NCBI GenBank assembly: GCA_000697665.1
Contig: KL197747.1
Location: 106,719 to 170,718, forward strand
Reading direction: 5' to 3'
DNA length: 64,000 nt
Origin: Jaapia argillacea MUCL 33604
Lineage: Eukaryota > Basidiomycota > Agaricomycetes > Jaapiales > Jaapiaceae
The translations under genes and the position numbers were made by a program. The notes below the pieces were generated by a model. The model ran no database searches. It was given only the letters and a program-made list of their open reading frames with translations, and was not told the origin of the DNA. Below, in pieces: positions 35,132 through 46,970 of this stretch. Position 1 is the stretch's first letter, and every line of letters begins with the position of its first letter.

Positions 35132-36707
35132 ATGACGAACATCTCCGTGGTTGCTTGCTCATATATATGGGGGAATGTAACTAACATAGCGCTCTCCGAT
35201 GACAGCGAAGCTACCGGGCTCTTACATTGCGTCAAGGCGGTATTTGGTGGGCAACAAACAACTTTCTTTGCGGCGTATTGCGCGAACCCTCCAGGAGACG
35301 ATGGTTGTCCATTTGGCTACTGTCCGCAGCCAGACGTTGCAGGTACGTATCGCTCTCAAATCGAACTCTGAAAAATGTAACCTGCTGTACAGGCTTATTC
35401 GTTCGCATTTCTAGTTGAGTCGTTTCTGTTATTCTCCATGATTTTAACTCCGATGATCGATCCTTCTTCCACCGTCAGCATATGTCTGTCAGATCTGTTT
35501 CGGTGAGTCAGTCCAGGGGCGCCCATATAATAGACCCATGATTAACGATACCCTCCGCAGTATACCTCGTCCTCTTCACCCCAAACATTCGCGAGGCCTT
35601 CTGGACACAGCTACTCACCATATACTCGGTCCTCCTATCGTGATCGATAAGCCTCCTCAGACACGAGTTAACACGACCGTCCGCCGTGATTGCGCTTTTT
35701 GTCGCGGGATCTCCTCTGACCATTTCCCTCTGGATTTCTGCAGCCTTCGGGGAACGCCTCTTTCTTTTCCGTCTAGCCGGATTGTTGGGTAGCGAGAACG
35801 CTGCAAATCGAACTCTAGTTCTTTTATCTTTCGTCGTCTGGTTGGTATTGCTGGTCTGGACGTTCTTGCCACCATCCCGTTCCCAGTTCGTCCAGGATTC
35901 GTGTTACGAGCTGGATAACCCCCTCCTCTGGAATATCACCGTCCCCACTTCCATAATTTCTGTCTTCAACATGACCGTAATGTCCAAGGTCCGGTGGCTT
36001 CCTTTCTACGATGTCGGGAGAGCCCTACACGATAGTATCTTCGGACTTCGACGTCGAAAGGAAATGTCAGTCATGTCTTGTTGTCCATAGGCAGGCAGAC
36101 TTACCGAGACTCTTTCCCATAGAGCGCACCCGACCATGATTGAATTCATCCACAAGCTTTATATCTTCTATTGGGGTTTGGGCATTGTTATGGCATGGGT
36201 TTTGTGGGTAGAGTTGAATGTACCAGAGTCGATGGTCAAACAAGATAATCTGTCCTACGGTCAGGTAAATTCATCCATCTCCCCCAGTGCAAACTCCCTC
36301 CTGATTTTCCCCTGTTCATCTCTTTTGCATAACAGATTCTGTCCTTATTCATTCCGCTTCCGGCACTAGTGACGGTGGGGTGCCACATCATATCATTGCC
36401 CTTCCCCCAACGTTTGTTTGAGAAAGTATGCTCCGCATTCACGATGACCCACTCGTCACGACATTCGTCGGGCCATACCCAGGATTCATTGCAACATCCT
36501 CCGCAATTGATCCCCTTGATATATCCATTCCAAGGCATTCCCTTAGAGGAATATATCAATATGGAGGACCGAATGCGGAATCGGCAGGGCCCATGGCGCC
36601 GACCTCGTTTTTGGTTGGCAGCCTTCCGAGGTGTTTATATCTCCTTCGATATCATCCCCGCATTTGTTCGTTCCATGGAGCGACATCCGTATCGTCTTCC
36701 TACCTAG
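35132..36707 (+). CDS. Multi-span membrane protein, unrecognised Agaricomycete family
   Basis: It starts MTNISVVACSYIWGNVTNIA at 35,132. A Cys-rich segment follows (FFAAYCANPPGDDGCPFGYC), then several membrane spans: YLVLFTPNIREAFWTQLLTI, VIALFVAGSPLTISLWISAA, TLVLLSFVVWLVLLVWTFLP, NITVPTSIISVFNMTVMSK, LYIFYWGLGIVMAWVLWVEL and ILSLFIPLPALVTVGCHIIS. It ends at 36,707. One in-frame TGA appears in the stretch near 35,640 (VLLS-TGA-SISLL), so the copy may be inactive or that base may be wrong. Function unknown. It lies between the WW-like membrane gene and a relic of that gene's 3' end. Confidence 0.6.
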
Positions 36708-36734
36708 CATTCTACTTTCCCCCGCCCCTGGACC

Positions 36735-36960
36735 ACCAGGGTTAGGCGTTCTCGCGATGCTTGTGCATGGACGTTGATGGTGTTCTAGCGGAAAGGACTT
36801 GAATAACGAAGATGGAGGCAATGTTTTCTCTGCGAAGTTTGGGAGATGGCAGATGAAGATGAAGACATGGATTCCGACGGTGACTGGGAGAAGTCCAGCG
36901 GAAGGTATCGAGAAGTCTTTTCCAGCGTAGCTTACACCTTCCGATGTATCCTCTATGGAA
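36735..36960 (+). pseudogene. 3'-end relic of the WW-like membrane gene
   Basis: GTTAGGCGTTCTCGCGATG and the following bases match the last exon of the gene at 32,244-34,526 (GTTAGGCATTCTCGGGATG), then GACTTGAATAACGAAGATG, GCGAAGTTTGGGAG and CATGGATTCC, with internal deletions. The 3' end and flank (TTTCCAGCGTAGCTT) match the inverted copy at 58,561 better than the parent gene does. Confidence 0.7.
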
Positions 36961-37216
36961 TGAATGACAAACGGACATTGATTGGGCCATACTGTGACAT
37001 TGGGCGAAACCACAATCACGGTACCTCGGCTAACTTACTCCAGCGGTTGACTATAGACATCAGGCAAAAGTACCCATACTGATAGGCCCCCGAGGGGGGT
37101 TCTTCGATTGCATCACAATTTCGACCAAGTCATGTCAATCCAGCGAAGCAGCAGTTTCAAATTCATCTCACTTTGATTTGAACCTCTCTAAGAGAAGACA
37201 AGGAACTGGTTGTGAT

Positions 37217-38794
37217 CTAAGAATACGAAACGACCCACAGAGTCCAAGACTCGTCAAGAAGAATTAACCGACCCTTACACTCCTCCAAATGAACCGACAC
37301 AATTTCCTGAAGAATGATGTTAGACGGTAACGCCAGGGGCACGGTACGTGTGGTGTGGGTGTCAGGGTCGAAGCGTACGAGATGGAGGGTGGGGGGCGAG
37401 CGAGAGCGAGGGCGGTGATCCTTTGTTGCGATGAGTATGTCATTGGCACAATTGCCCATGCCTATGAGTTCGGCATCGTAGGGGTTGGAAATGACGGAAT
37501 GGCGAAGGGTTTTCTCCACGGCATTCGTAAAGGTGAGCTCGGGGTTAGGGTTGTCTGTACTGGATGTAGGCCAGAAACGAACGATCATCCCGGGATTACC
37601 GAAGGATAGGGAGACGGCGATTACGCCTCGCAAATGCAGGCCAGAGTTATGAAAGCATCCTATACTCGATGTTTTGGTAAAATTTCCATCCATTACGGTG
37701 TGAGGCGGGTTGACACCAGAGGATAGGAGGTCTCGTATGGCATAGTGACAAATGCTGAGTTGTTCCTCCTCCTCTACCATGAGATACAGGTAGTCGCCAA
37801 TAATCGAGGCTTGGAGGCCCGACTCCGCGTCCTTGACGGCGGCAAGTGATGAATCAGGTGTGAAGTGAGTGGGGGAAAAACTAGTGACTTACAGAGGGGA
37901 GAACATGTTGCAGTTGGGATGAGACTTTTGAATCCGAATTCAGATCGTAGATGCAGACACGATACGCTTCTTCCGTCCGGTCACCCAAAACACCAATGTA
38001 GCGGCTATCAAGGAAAAGACATTCCGGAAAGGGCGTAGTAACAGGAACATGAAAGACCTCGCGGAGAGATGGTTGTTGAGCAGAGCCGTGCTTCACCTCC
38101 AAAACTCGGATGACAGAAGGTCTGGTGATCAAGATCAGCCATCTCAGCGACGTGAGACGCAGACTGCATGACTTACCCATTCTCGTCAGGGTCAAAATCG
38201 GGCTCGTCCGAAATCTCGAAGCCAATCAGGAATTTTCCACGCTCAAAGTGGGCGTCGGAATAGAGGAGGATTGTGCGTCCGATATATACCGAAGCCAGAG
38301 ATTTCATGGCTGAAATATCCCAGAGGCAGGCAATACCTCTCCCCCTGATGTGTAGCAGTATAAGATCTGCTCCAGGAATAATTCCCAACACGTCCATATC
38401 CTGGTTGAAACGATGCGAGCGTATTAGGCCGATGGGTTGGGGTTCATCTCGGGCCAAGTTATTTTGTAGTCTGCGAGCGCGCATCGCAGTTGCAATGAGA
38501 CGGTGTAGGTCCATTTTTGTTAAGTCTTCGTCGAAGGAACATGGTAGGGGATGACGACGATCCATTCGCTTCAGTAAGCGAAGCCACAGAGAGCGCGTTT
38601 CTCGTACACTATAAAAGTTTCGGCATGTCTGAAGAATTCATTATCACTGAGCCAAAATCATGATTGAGCCGTGATCTATCATATCGCACCGCTAGAAAGG
38701 ATAAGACATCTTCAAGGTCCACATTCCCGAGGATCTCAAGCATAATATCGCCAGGTAGCTGAGAGAAAGAACGACCCAGTTTGAGGGAGCTCAT
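37217..38794 (-). CDS. F-box protein, cluster copy 1
   Basis: It starts MSSLKLGRSFSQLPGDIMLE at 38,794, a classical F-box. After a 61-nt intron the F-box continues TCRNFYSVRETRSLWLRLLK, so the apparent frame break there is simply the intron. The long C-terminal half looks like a beta-propeller (ILLHIRGRGIACLWDISAMK, LDSRYIGVLGDRTEEAYRVC, IIGDYLYLMVEEEEQLSICH, GVIAVSLSFGNPGMIVRFWP) ending DESWTLWVVSYS. Probably a substrate adaptor of an SCF ubiquitin ligase; the substrate is unknown. It is transcribed away from the kinase at 39,615. Its closest relative is the inverted copy at 56,656-58,232, which shares all intron positions. Appears intact. Confidence 0.85.
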
Positions 38795-39614
38795 GTCAAG
38801 TATCTGGGATGTCATCCAGCAGTAGAGACCCTCCAATCGTGTACAGAAATCAAGTAGGCTGGCCGCTGGTGAACTGTTGCGAGGTTTCGGATGGAACCAG
38901 TGTCAGTCACACTGGTCACATGTTCTACAAATAAATCAATATGTAACGTGTGTGACTGAACGACCCGTCTTTCTTTTCGCGATCAAAGCACCCATGTTGT
39001 TTCCATGCCAGGATTCGTATTGATAATTGCATCACAAAGAATGTGCGAACTAGATGGCCGTCAACAACTCGAGTACAAGGGTCCCGCGATCATGGACAGC
39101 TTTTGTGCTACTTTCCTTCAACAATCTGTGCCTCATTGTCTCACAATAAGGCAGTCGTGTGGGAGGCAGCTACCTGGCCTTTTTGTACGCGTATCAAGTT
39201 CATTTGTGTCCTGACTTAGTCCTGGCGACAAACTTGGGTTTCTGCACGGATCCAGTGTTGCTGGCGCCCACAATGCTTGCATCTTCCAATCGGCTCTGTC
39301 GTTCACACCGCAATGTATAGGTCTTCGTTTCACTTCGATTGACGTGATACACGCACTGATGGCAGCTAAGTCAGAACAACAATGTTTCCACGCACCCACA
39401 AAATACAATGGCAGGCGTCTATCCTACAATTCAACATCGAATTTGCTTCATCATATTGATGCTCGCTGAGATCTGTTGTATTTGCGGAGAACTCGCGAGA
39501 CGTCAATCGGCGTTGATTTCTTCCGCGGTTTTCTGCTCTTTTGTCCTCTCTCTGTGATATAAAGCAACCCTTCCACACAGGAGACCGAAATCCACCGCAA
39601 TCGAACAGCCCAAG
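38795..39614. promoter_or_regulatory. Shared intergenic region between divergent F-box and kinase genes
   Basis: About 820 bp separate the two divergent starts. The counterpart between 55,838 and 56,655 has the same length and recognisable similarity throughout (for example TGTGCTACTTTC, TCACAATAAGGCAGTCGTGTG, GGAGGCAGCTA). The conserved head-to-head arrangement suggests a shared promoter. No specific factor site could be assigned. Confidence 0.5.
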
Positions 39615-42600
39615 ATGAATTTATCTGCGGTCATCCGGACAGATTCGCACAGACAGGTAAGTCCTCAGCTCCGCGCACCTCTGACTCTCTGAGCTTATCG
39701 TGGTGACTCTGGGTTTAGAAGGCGTTTCGCAATTTGAGAGAAGAGAAGTTGAGAGGCCGAGACAAAAAACCTAGTGACGAAGACGAATCTGGTGACGAAG
39801 ACGAACTTAGTGACGAAGACGAACTTAGTGACGAAGACGAACCTGGCGACCAATACCAATATAGTGACCAAGACGAACCTAGGGATGGCGACGAACACCG
39901 CGTTGACTGGTTGTATGTCTATGCACTCGAATGGTCTAATGATGCCACTCAAATTCCATTTCTCAGTATTGTTACGAATGGGGGCGGCCACGGATCCTCT
40001 GAGTTGCTTGATCACGAGAAATCCTTGGAAAAGATTGCCGGGTGAGTGCAGCGTATTGCTCGGATCTTTGGCTCGTATGTTGAAATTGGACTAGATTCAA
40101 AGGTGGTATTGGAGAGGGCATCGGTATACTCACGAGAGTGGCCAAACATAAGGGTTACTTGTTGGTCAGGGACAAGCTTGACGCCAATCTTCAGGAGACT
40201 GTGACGCTAGTCGGCTGGAAGGTAAAGGATATCACCCACCTAAACTTCGAAAGTGGCTGGCTGGAATGGTTAATGGTGAGGCTTCTCCCCTGATGGGTGT
40301 TGCTTTCCTTATCTGTCGACTAGAAACGCAACGGTATTGTAGGAGCCGATCGTTGGGCGATCTCCTGGAGACTCTCTGGGCGCTTGCATGAAGCATGCAA
40401 GGCTAGTGCGAGAGGAACTGTTCGCCTCAAGCTTCTGGGAAATGACATGTTGGACACTCCACTCGAACAACGTTTAAAAATGCCACCTAGTGCAGTGATA
40501 TTCCATACCAAAGTTGCGTGTACGTGTTCGTCACGTGAGGTTTTGGTCCTTTTCTGACACCGCTGTTTTCAGATGCCATGCATAGAATATCCACCCAGCA
40601 AGCGACGCTCAAGCGCGATGATATTGAGATGCTCTTGGTGGCACATCCGTTGGCAATAGGTGATACCCCCACTTCTGGACCATCTAATTTTATTAATGCG
40701 ATCATTCTAGCCCATCTTCTCTTCCTTCCATACGAGCCAAAGTGGAGGTCCTATTTGGTCATCGAGCAGGGGAAAGCCACCCTCTTCACCGACGGACTCA
40801 AGGATTCTGCAAGGAAACATGTCACCAAGGTACTCAAGGTGACAGTCCAGGACTATGGCGCCATCTACGACTATCTTTCGGATCTTGCGAATCACAGCAT
40901 TGAAAAAGGAAAGAGAATCGCAAAAGGAAGCAGCATCGAAAATGGAAGCGGCATACGATTTCAAGTAAGCATCCCTAGTGAAGGTGCTACCACCAACGTC
41001 AGTATTCTCAGAGTTTTTGTCGTCGTAGGTCCGCCTTTCCGAAGATGCCAGCTGGGGCGTCCATGATCTCCTCAAACCAGGCTGCCGCATTGCACCCGAT
41101 AAATTCGTCGAACAGCAGAAGAAGGCTCACGATGCGGAACTTCAGAAGAATTTCCATGCTTGGGTCACTGAAACTAGCAACGTGCTCATCGAATACAACT
41201 CAACAGCCCAGCAGTTGTCCGTATGCGAGCAGCATGCAGTCCATATCTGTCAAGACGAACCCGGTTTTAACGCCCTTGACCGCAGTTGGCCCAATACGGA
41301 CCCGATCCCTTGTCCCGCTGGCGTGGCATTAAGGGAGTTCACCAGAAATCTAATCTGGTTAGCCGCTCTGCTTAATTCTCCTGTGCCCTACGCGAATCTT
41401 CCGCTCCTGCTTGGGGATTCTAGCTTGTGGATTTCTACCCTGCGAAAGGTTGGTCGAACGTTTTAGAGGACGACGAGAAAACTAACGAAGCTTAAACAGG
41501 TACTGTGGCTGTTGCCCACGGATGGCGGATTTCATTCGATATTTCAATTCCGCCGTCGAACCATTCGTCTGTTACGGCGTTTATGCAAGTCGTGGAATGA
41601 CTTCCCCGCAATATGGAATGTTAAGGGCCCTGGTGACATAACACTATCGGCAGACAATCTAAGTCAGCCGGGAGGATACTCGCGAGTCTCTCGCGGTACA
41701 ATGAACGGTAGTGCTGAGGCTAATACCGTTGCTCTGAAAAAGTTGGTAGACAACACCGATCTTCGGAAGGCAAGTTGATGGTTATCCTCTTTCGTTGTCC
41801 AAGGCTCATCTCAACCTTCTTATTCAGAGCATCCTCCGTGAGGCCATTGTTTGGGAACAAGCCGTCCATCCACGCATCGCGAAGTTCCTCGGTTTATTTT
41901 CGGAGGAGCCAGGCAAACTCCCGGATTTGCTTGCTAATAAGTCCTTGTACATGGTTTCGAATTTCATTGAGGGGACGCTCGCGAAAGATTGGGCCGTCCC
42001 GAAAACTACGACGCCGAAGATGATCAACGTTGTGGTGAGTCGGGCGACACGGCCGCCTAGTGTTGGTAACTGACTCTGATATCAGTTACGCGACGTCATC
42101 GATGCATTGCACTATCTCCACAACGAAATGGGGATCGTTCACTGCGATATGCGCGCAGTGAGTTGTTGCCGAAACTTCCTGTCGTACGGTCTATTGAACG
42201 TCTTTCGTTCATCAGGCGAACATTATGGTTGATGAGAAGGACCGTGCTCATCTCATCGACTTTGGACTATCAAATATCCGAATAGACGTAAACTCTCTCG
42301 GTCAAAACCTCGCCACTACCACTCAAGATCTCACAAACGCGAGGTGGCTGCCCCCAGAGATGTTCGTCTCAGACGATTCAGCGCGCTACACCTTTCACGA
42401 CGTGACTACAGATATGTGGGCCTTTGGGTGTGTGATTATGGAGGTTTGTCATCCCATCGATTCTCCCTGTCCTTATGATCGCTGACACGGTCGAGTCCTT
42501 AGCTTTACACGAAGCAAAATCCCTGGCACACAACTCCTGATGGAAAATTACCCGGGATAATTGAACAAGCCGTGAAAGCCAAGGCTGCCTATCCGTGGGG

Positions 42601-42742
42601 GGTGGCGGCTCCGAAAGACATTCCGGAAGACATGGACCCCAAACTGTGGGACTTGGTCGTGAACTGTTGGCGGCAGGACAGTTGTCGTAGGGCGGGAGCG
42701 ACCGTTGCTCTGGCGGTTCTGAAAGATATTTCGCCCACCTGA
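39615..42742 (+). CDS. Protein kinase with long N-terminal region, cluster copy 1
   Basis: It starts MNLSAVIRTDSHRQ at 39,615, then an intron and an acidic repeat of (S/G)DEDE(L/P/S) units. The N-terminal 500 or so residues include GIGILTRVAKHKGYLLVRDK, LLVAHPLAIGDTPTSG and WLAALLNSPVPYANLPLLLG, with no domain I can name. The kinase domain has a glycine loop GGYSRVSRG, VALKKL, the catalytic loop IVHCDMRAANIMVD, DFGLSN, LPPEMF and DMWAFGCVIMEV, then RRAGATVALAVL before the stop at 42,742. HCD replaces HRD (a non-RD kinase), but the catalytic Asp, Asn, DFG Asp and VALK Lys are present, so activity is plausible. It resembles the expanded TKL-like kinases of Agaricomycetes. Copy at 52,774-55,837. 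Confidence 0.85.
39766..39860 (+). repeat. 18-bp coding minisatellite in the kinase N-terminus
   Basis: Units of the form AGTGACGAAGACGAACTT recur about four to five times, encoding a run of SDEDEL-like repeats, followed by diverged units (GACCAATACCAATATAGT). The inverted copy of the gene lacks this array and has a shorter unrelated basic stretch there. Confidence 0.8.
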
Positions 42743-43418
42743 ATCTTACGACGATTGATATGTCTACTTCCTGATACTTCACTGATGTTAACACGATTCC
42801 TTCACCCATGCTTGAACACTTATCTCAAGTACTTTTGAAAGTTTTCAGAGAAAAATACATCAAGACGTTAACGTTGCGCGGCCCCTGCGACATCATCCCG
42901 GGCCTACACGTGAACTGTAAGGTGACCACGACGACTCGCAATCTCGCCCACTCCGGAGAGATGGCTCATTGCGCAGTGGGCACTACAACCCTGTTCACAC
43001 AATATTATCCCCAATTCTTGGCCACCGGTTCTCCAGTTAGGACTAAGCTTCGTGTTCCCTCATTCTGCTTGTGTGCAGCATCGCGCGAGAATTGGCCTCC
43101 ACGATCGAATCCGGCTTGTCACTTCTCTCCAAGGGCAGTGAAACGACAACTGAAAGGCCCCTTCCTTTATCGAGACTCACTACGACAGTTGGCGAAGTGA
43201 CCCAAGAGTTGGCGGCGAGGGAGCTGCAACCATCGAGTCAATTTGAACCCTCACTCGACGAGTTCCCTAGTGGCTAATGATGACGAAAATCAAAAGGAGG
43301 CATTCTTCGATTGCTTCACAATCTCGAACAAGTTCTGTTCTACGCATTGAAAATGTAAAATTTCTGCCATTTTGACTTCACAACTCTTGGGAGTGGGCAC
43401 AGGGAAGGGCCGAGAGGG

Positions 43419-44991
43419 CTAAGCATATGAAACGACCCTCAGAGTCCAAGACTCATCAAGAATAATCAACCGACCCTTCAACTCCTCCAGCTGAATCGAC
43501 ATAATCCTTTCCAGAGGGATGTCGGATGGTAACGCCAGAGGCACCGTACGTGTGGTGCGGGAGCGAGGGTCAAAGCGTACGAAATGGAATGTGCGGACCG
43601 TGCTCGAGTCATCCTCCACATCCTCCATCGTTGCGAGGACTATATCATTGGCACAAATGCCTTTACCAATGTTTCGACGCCGTTGCGGTTCGAAATGGCG
43701 GGTTCGGAAAGTGTTGTCTCCACGGCGTTCGTAAACGTGAGCTGGTGGTTAAGGGTGCTTGTACTGGATGTAGGCCAGAAATGAATGATCATCCCGGGAC
43801 CATTGAAGGATACAGAGACGGCCATCACCCCTCGCGAATGAAGACCAAGATTTTGAAAGCACCTGTGAATTTGCGTTTCGGTAAACGCGCCAACCATCAT
43901 GGCGTTAGGCGGGTTGACACCGGAAATTAGGCCTTGCATGGCAAAGTGGCAAATGGAGAGATGGTCCACCTCTCCCACCAAGAGATACAGACGGTCTCCA
44001 ATGATCGACGCCTGGATGCGCGACTCGACGTCCTTGCGAGCGAGGAATTAGATGTCAAACAAATGTAAAAAAAATCAACAACGTACAGCAGGGAGCGTAT
44101 AGTGCAATTGGGACGAGACGCTTGAGCCCGAATCCATATCATAGATGCAGATACGATAAGCTTCTTCTGTCCAGTCACCCAAAACGCCAAGGCAGCGGCT
44201 ATTGAGGAAAAGACAAGCTGCAGCGGGCAGTGAACGGTACATGAAAGACCTCGCGGAGAGATGGATGTCGATCAGCCCCGTACTTCACCTCCAAGACTCG
44301 GAAGGTGGAAGGTCTACTCATCGGAATCAGCCATGTGAGCAAGGTGGTGATACCGACCCAGACACTTACTTAATCTCGTCACTGTTTGGGTCAAAATCAG
44401 GATCGTCGTCCTCACTTTCGCAGCCAATCAGGAGTCTTCCACATTCAAAGTATGTTTGGCGGATAAAGGAGGACGCGCCCAATATCGTAGCCAGATTCTC
44501 CATGGTAGAGATGTTCCAGAGAGGCATTGCGACTCTCCGAAAGATATAGCAATACAAGGTCGGTTCCTGGGACAATTGTCACAACGTCCAGATCCTCGCC
44601 GAAACAAAATGAACGTATCGGACCGACGTGGATGGCTTCATCTCGGGCCCAGTGATTTTCTAGTCAACGAGTTGCATCGCAATCGCGATGAGACTCTGCA
44701 AGTCCAGTCTTGTCAAGTTTTCGTCGAAGGGACAGGGTAGCGGATAACGGCTGTCCATTCTTTTCAGTAAATGCAGCCACATAGAGCGTGATTCTCGAAC
44801 AACCTGAAAGCTTCGGCACGACTGACCAGGCTTCAAGTTGTTAGTTCAGCATGTCCAAAATCGTGATTGGACTGTGATGTCACCACGAGCAAGGACAAGA
44901 CATCTTCGAGGTCCAGGTTCCCGAGCACCTCTAGAATCACATCTCTAGGGGAGCTGAGAGGAACGACGATATATTTCAGGGGTGCTCATCC
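43419..44991 (-). pseudogene. F-box protein, cluster copy 3 (frameshifted)
   Basis: It aligns end to end with the F-box genes at 37,217 and 56,656, from the start at 44,991 (MSTPEIYRRSSQLP) to FDPRSRTTRTVPLALPSDIP and LDESWTLRVVSYA at 43,419. Relative to copy 2 it has an extra base in the F-box (just after SSQLP, giving TAG) and a lost base after IAIAM near 44,660, also giving an early stop. The intron after DVLSLLV keeps its CTAAC branch site and CAG. It is absent from the inverted duplicate, where kinase and ULD genes are not adjacent. A decayed paralogue. Confidence 0.75.
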
Positions 44992-45218
44992 CGAAAAATC
45001 GAGGAGATGTACCTTGCAATTGGTTGCTCGAATGTGGCACCCACGTCGAACTGCCACATGTGACTACGTGACATGATCAGGTTGAACATCAAAGCGTGAC
45101 AACATCGCCTAGCGCTGAGACATTCCGAGGGACTGTACAAAGGTGTAGTAGCCCTGAGTAACGATAGGAAAAATTGAAATAAATCGAGCAGAGGGAGGAA
45201 GGGAAGAGGAGAATATAT

Positions 45219-46508
45219 CTATTGTTGCCAACTTGTTGCCGATAGTTCCACTTCCTCCCGGATCATGGGGCACACAGAATCACATTGCTTGATACGGGAC
45301 TTTGGGTGGCCAGTTGGCTTCCTCAGAAGTACCAGGTCGATCCGTCGGAACAGTTTTTCTGTCGAGCGAGAAAGTTCTCTAAACCAACCATACTGGCAGG
45401 TGCCGAGGTAGAATCTCTCCGCGGCATTAAAAGTGTCAGCGTCCGCCACTCGATATCTGCCACTGCAGTACTGGCTGAAAATTTGGGTAATGTGACACTC
45501 AGAAAAGTGGATCCCAACGAGATGATTAATGTCATACCATTCAAGCCAATCCCCTACCTCGACTGTGCAACTGTGGGCATGACATCGAGGACATGGAAGA
45601 GATTGTGTTTTGAGGTCTATCAAGACGATGGACATCTCAAGAACCATGCCTTTCCGCACCAAACGTTCCCAACTATGGGGTCTGATGGATCCTCTCCCCC
45701 CTGCCGATATTTTGTACGCATGACCTTCGACGTATTGCTGTCCAGCGCGACCCCGAAAATGGGCCTTGATTACGGAGTCAAATTTCTGAATTAAGAAGGT
45801 GAGATAAGTTGAATTATGTACGAGATGAAACACTGACATCCCATGTGGAGCAGAGCTCCATGGGAAGAATCATGGTAGAGCCCAAAACGTCTTCCAACTG
45901 CACACCATGATGCCGTGAGTACCCGATGGCAGGTGAGGGTTGTCGGACGGCAGTGTATATTTCATTTAACTTGACTTTGATCGACATGTGGTTTTGTCTT
46001 GCTTCGTTCAAGAACTCTTGGACAACCCCATCGGAAAGCCTGATACTCATCAGGATGAGGAAGGTATAAGAAAACAAATAGGTGCCTACATATTCCCGAG
46101 AGTAAGAAGCAGGATGATATTCTGGCGATGCGTTGCCAGCTTCGTCCTCAACTCAACGATCTCCTGCTTCTTGAACAAGCCCCAACCGATCTTCCGCCAA
46201 GAGCTACCTGACCCGCCTCTACCCAAAGCTTTCTTATACCCCTGAATCTTGTCCTCAAACTTGGTCATAATCGATCGACACACTGTCACCTCGGCGTCAA
46301 GACCATCCAAAACGTCGCGGCTAAGAGTGATGTTTTGAACGACACCATTTGTAAAGTTAAGCGCTCGTGACAATGACCGCAGTTCTTCGATTAGATATTG
46401 ATACTCGTATGAGGAGCCTGAGCTTTCGTTGAGTGCGTTGGCGATCGCGATGGCTAGCTGAGCGGCGGCGATGATGTCGCCAAACGAGCTGAAGGTGATG
46501 GGGAACAT
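45219..46508 (-). CDS. Ubiquitin-like-domain (ULD-type) protein, copy 1
   Basis: It starts MFPITFSSFGDIIAAAQLAI at 46,508. The first exon is a helical N-terminal module (LIEELRSLSRALNFTNGVVQ, GGSGSSWRKIGWGLFKKQEI). A second exon follows (LSDGVVQEFLNEARQNHMSI), then the ubiquitin-like part (STMILPMELCSTWD, KFDSVIKAHFRGRAGQQYVE) and a Cys pair (CPRCHAHS). This architecture is common in Agaricomycetes, often in many copies per genome. The N-terminal module resembles the helical leader of fungal NLR-like proteins, but no function is proven. It ends at 45,219 and is transcribed divergently from transaldolase. Copy 2 at 59,390 is similar until about the last 40 codons, where the two C-termini differ completely. 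Confidence 0.8.
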
Positions 46509-46559
46509 GATGAGAGTTGTGGTGTACAGCAATAGGCAGTGCGAGGACGCCAAATTGAT

Positions 46560-46970
46560 TGGTACTCACCAGCGATGAAGTTAGCGCCCGTTACTTACCC
46601 TAAGCGTCAGGTAGAGGTCAAGCAAACAGCCACTCCTCGATGTCGATCGAAGTAGGCGGCGAGGCCGGGCCGCCGTTCTTGGTCGAGTACGTCTTGATTC
46701 AGAAAAAACAACCTGACATCCCACCTCGTCGCCATGCACTTTCAGCTCTGGATTTCCACAGGTCACCTTCACCGTCCAGTCGGTGTTGCTGTCCTACAAG
46801 TAGCGGGTATGTTCAAACGTTCACACCCTAGCCGGGGGTCGGCAAAGTTGGCGTCGGCGTTGGTTTCTGCCCCTCGCAGAGTCCTGACATCATCACATCA
46901 TCACCCGTCCTCTGCATTATAAGTACCCCAAGTTCTGCCTCGATGACCCAACATCTCGCCCGTCCAAAAC
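46560..46970 (+). promoter_or_regulatory. Divergent ULD/transaldolase promoter and transaldolase leader
   Basis: The 460 bp between the ULD start and the transaldolase start are repeated, inverted, at 58,931-59,389. An ATG at 46,943 lies in the transaldolase leader, out of frame with the main start at 46,971, and would open a short overlapping upstream ORF ([15 protein letters not shown]). Confidence 0.6.

Noticed and set aside
38609-38836. Apparent early stop in F-box copy 1 after LNHDFG
   Set aside because: The stretch is intron 1 (GTGCGATATG to TTCTTCAG); splicing joins DVLSFLA to TCRNFYSVRETRS, as in copy 2.
39695-40015. - strand frame with repeated RFVFVTKFVFVT units
   Set aside because: It is the antisense translation of the acidic minisatellite in the kinase gene.
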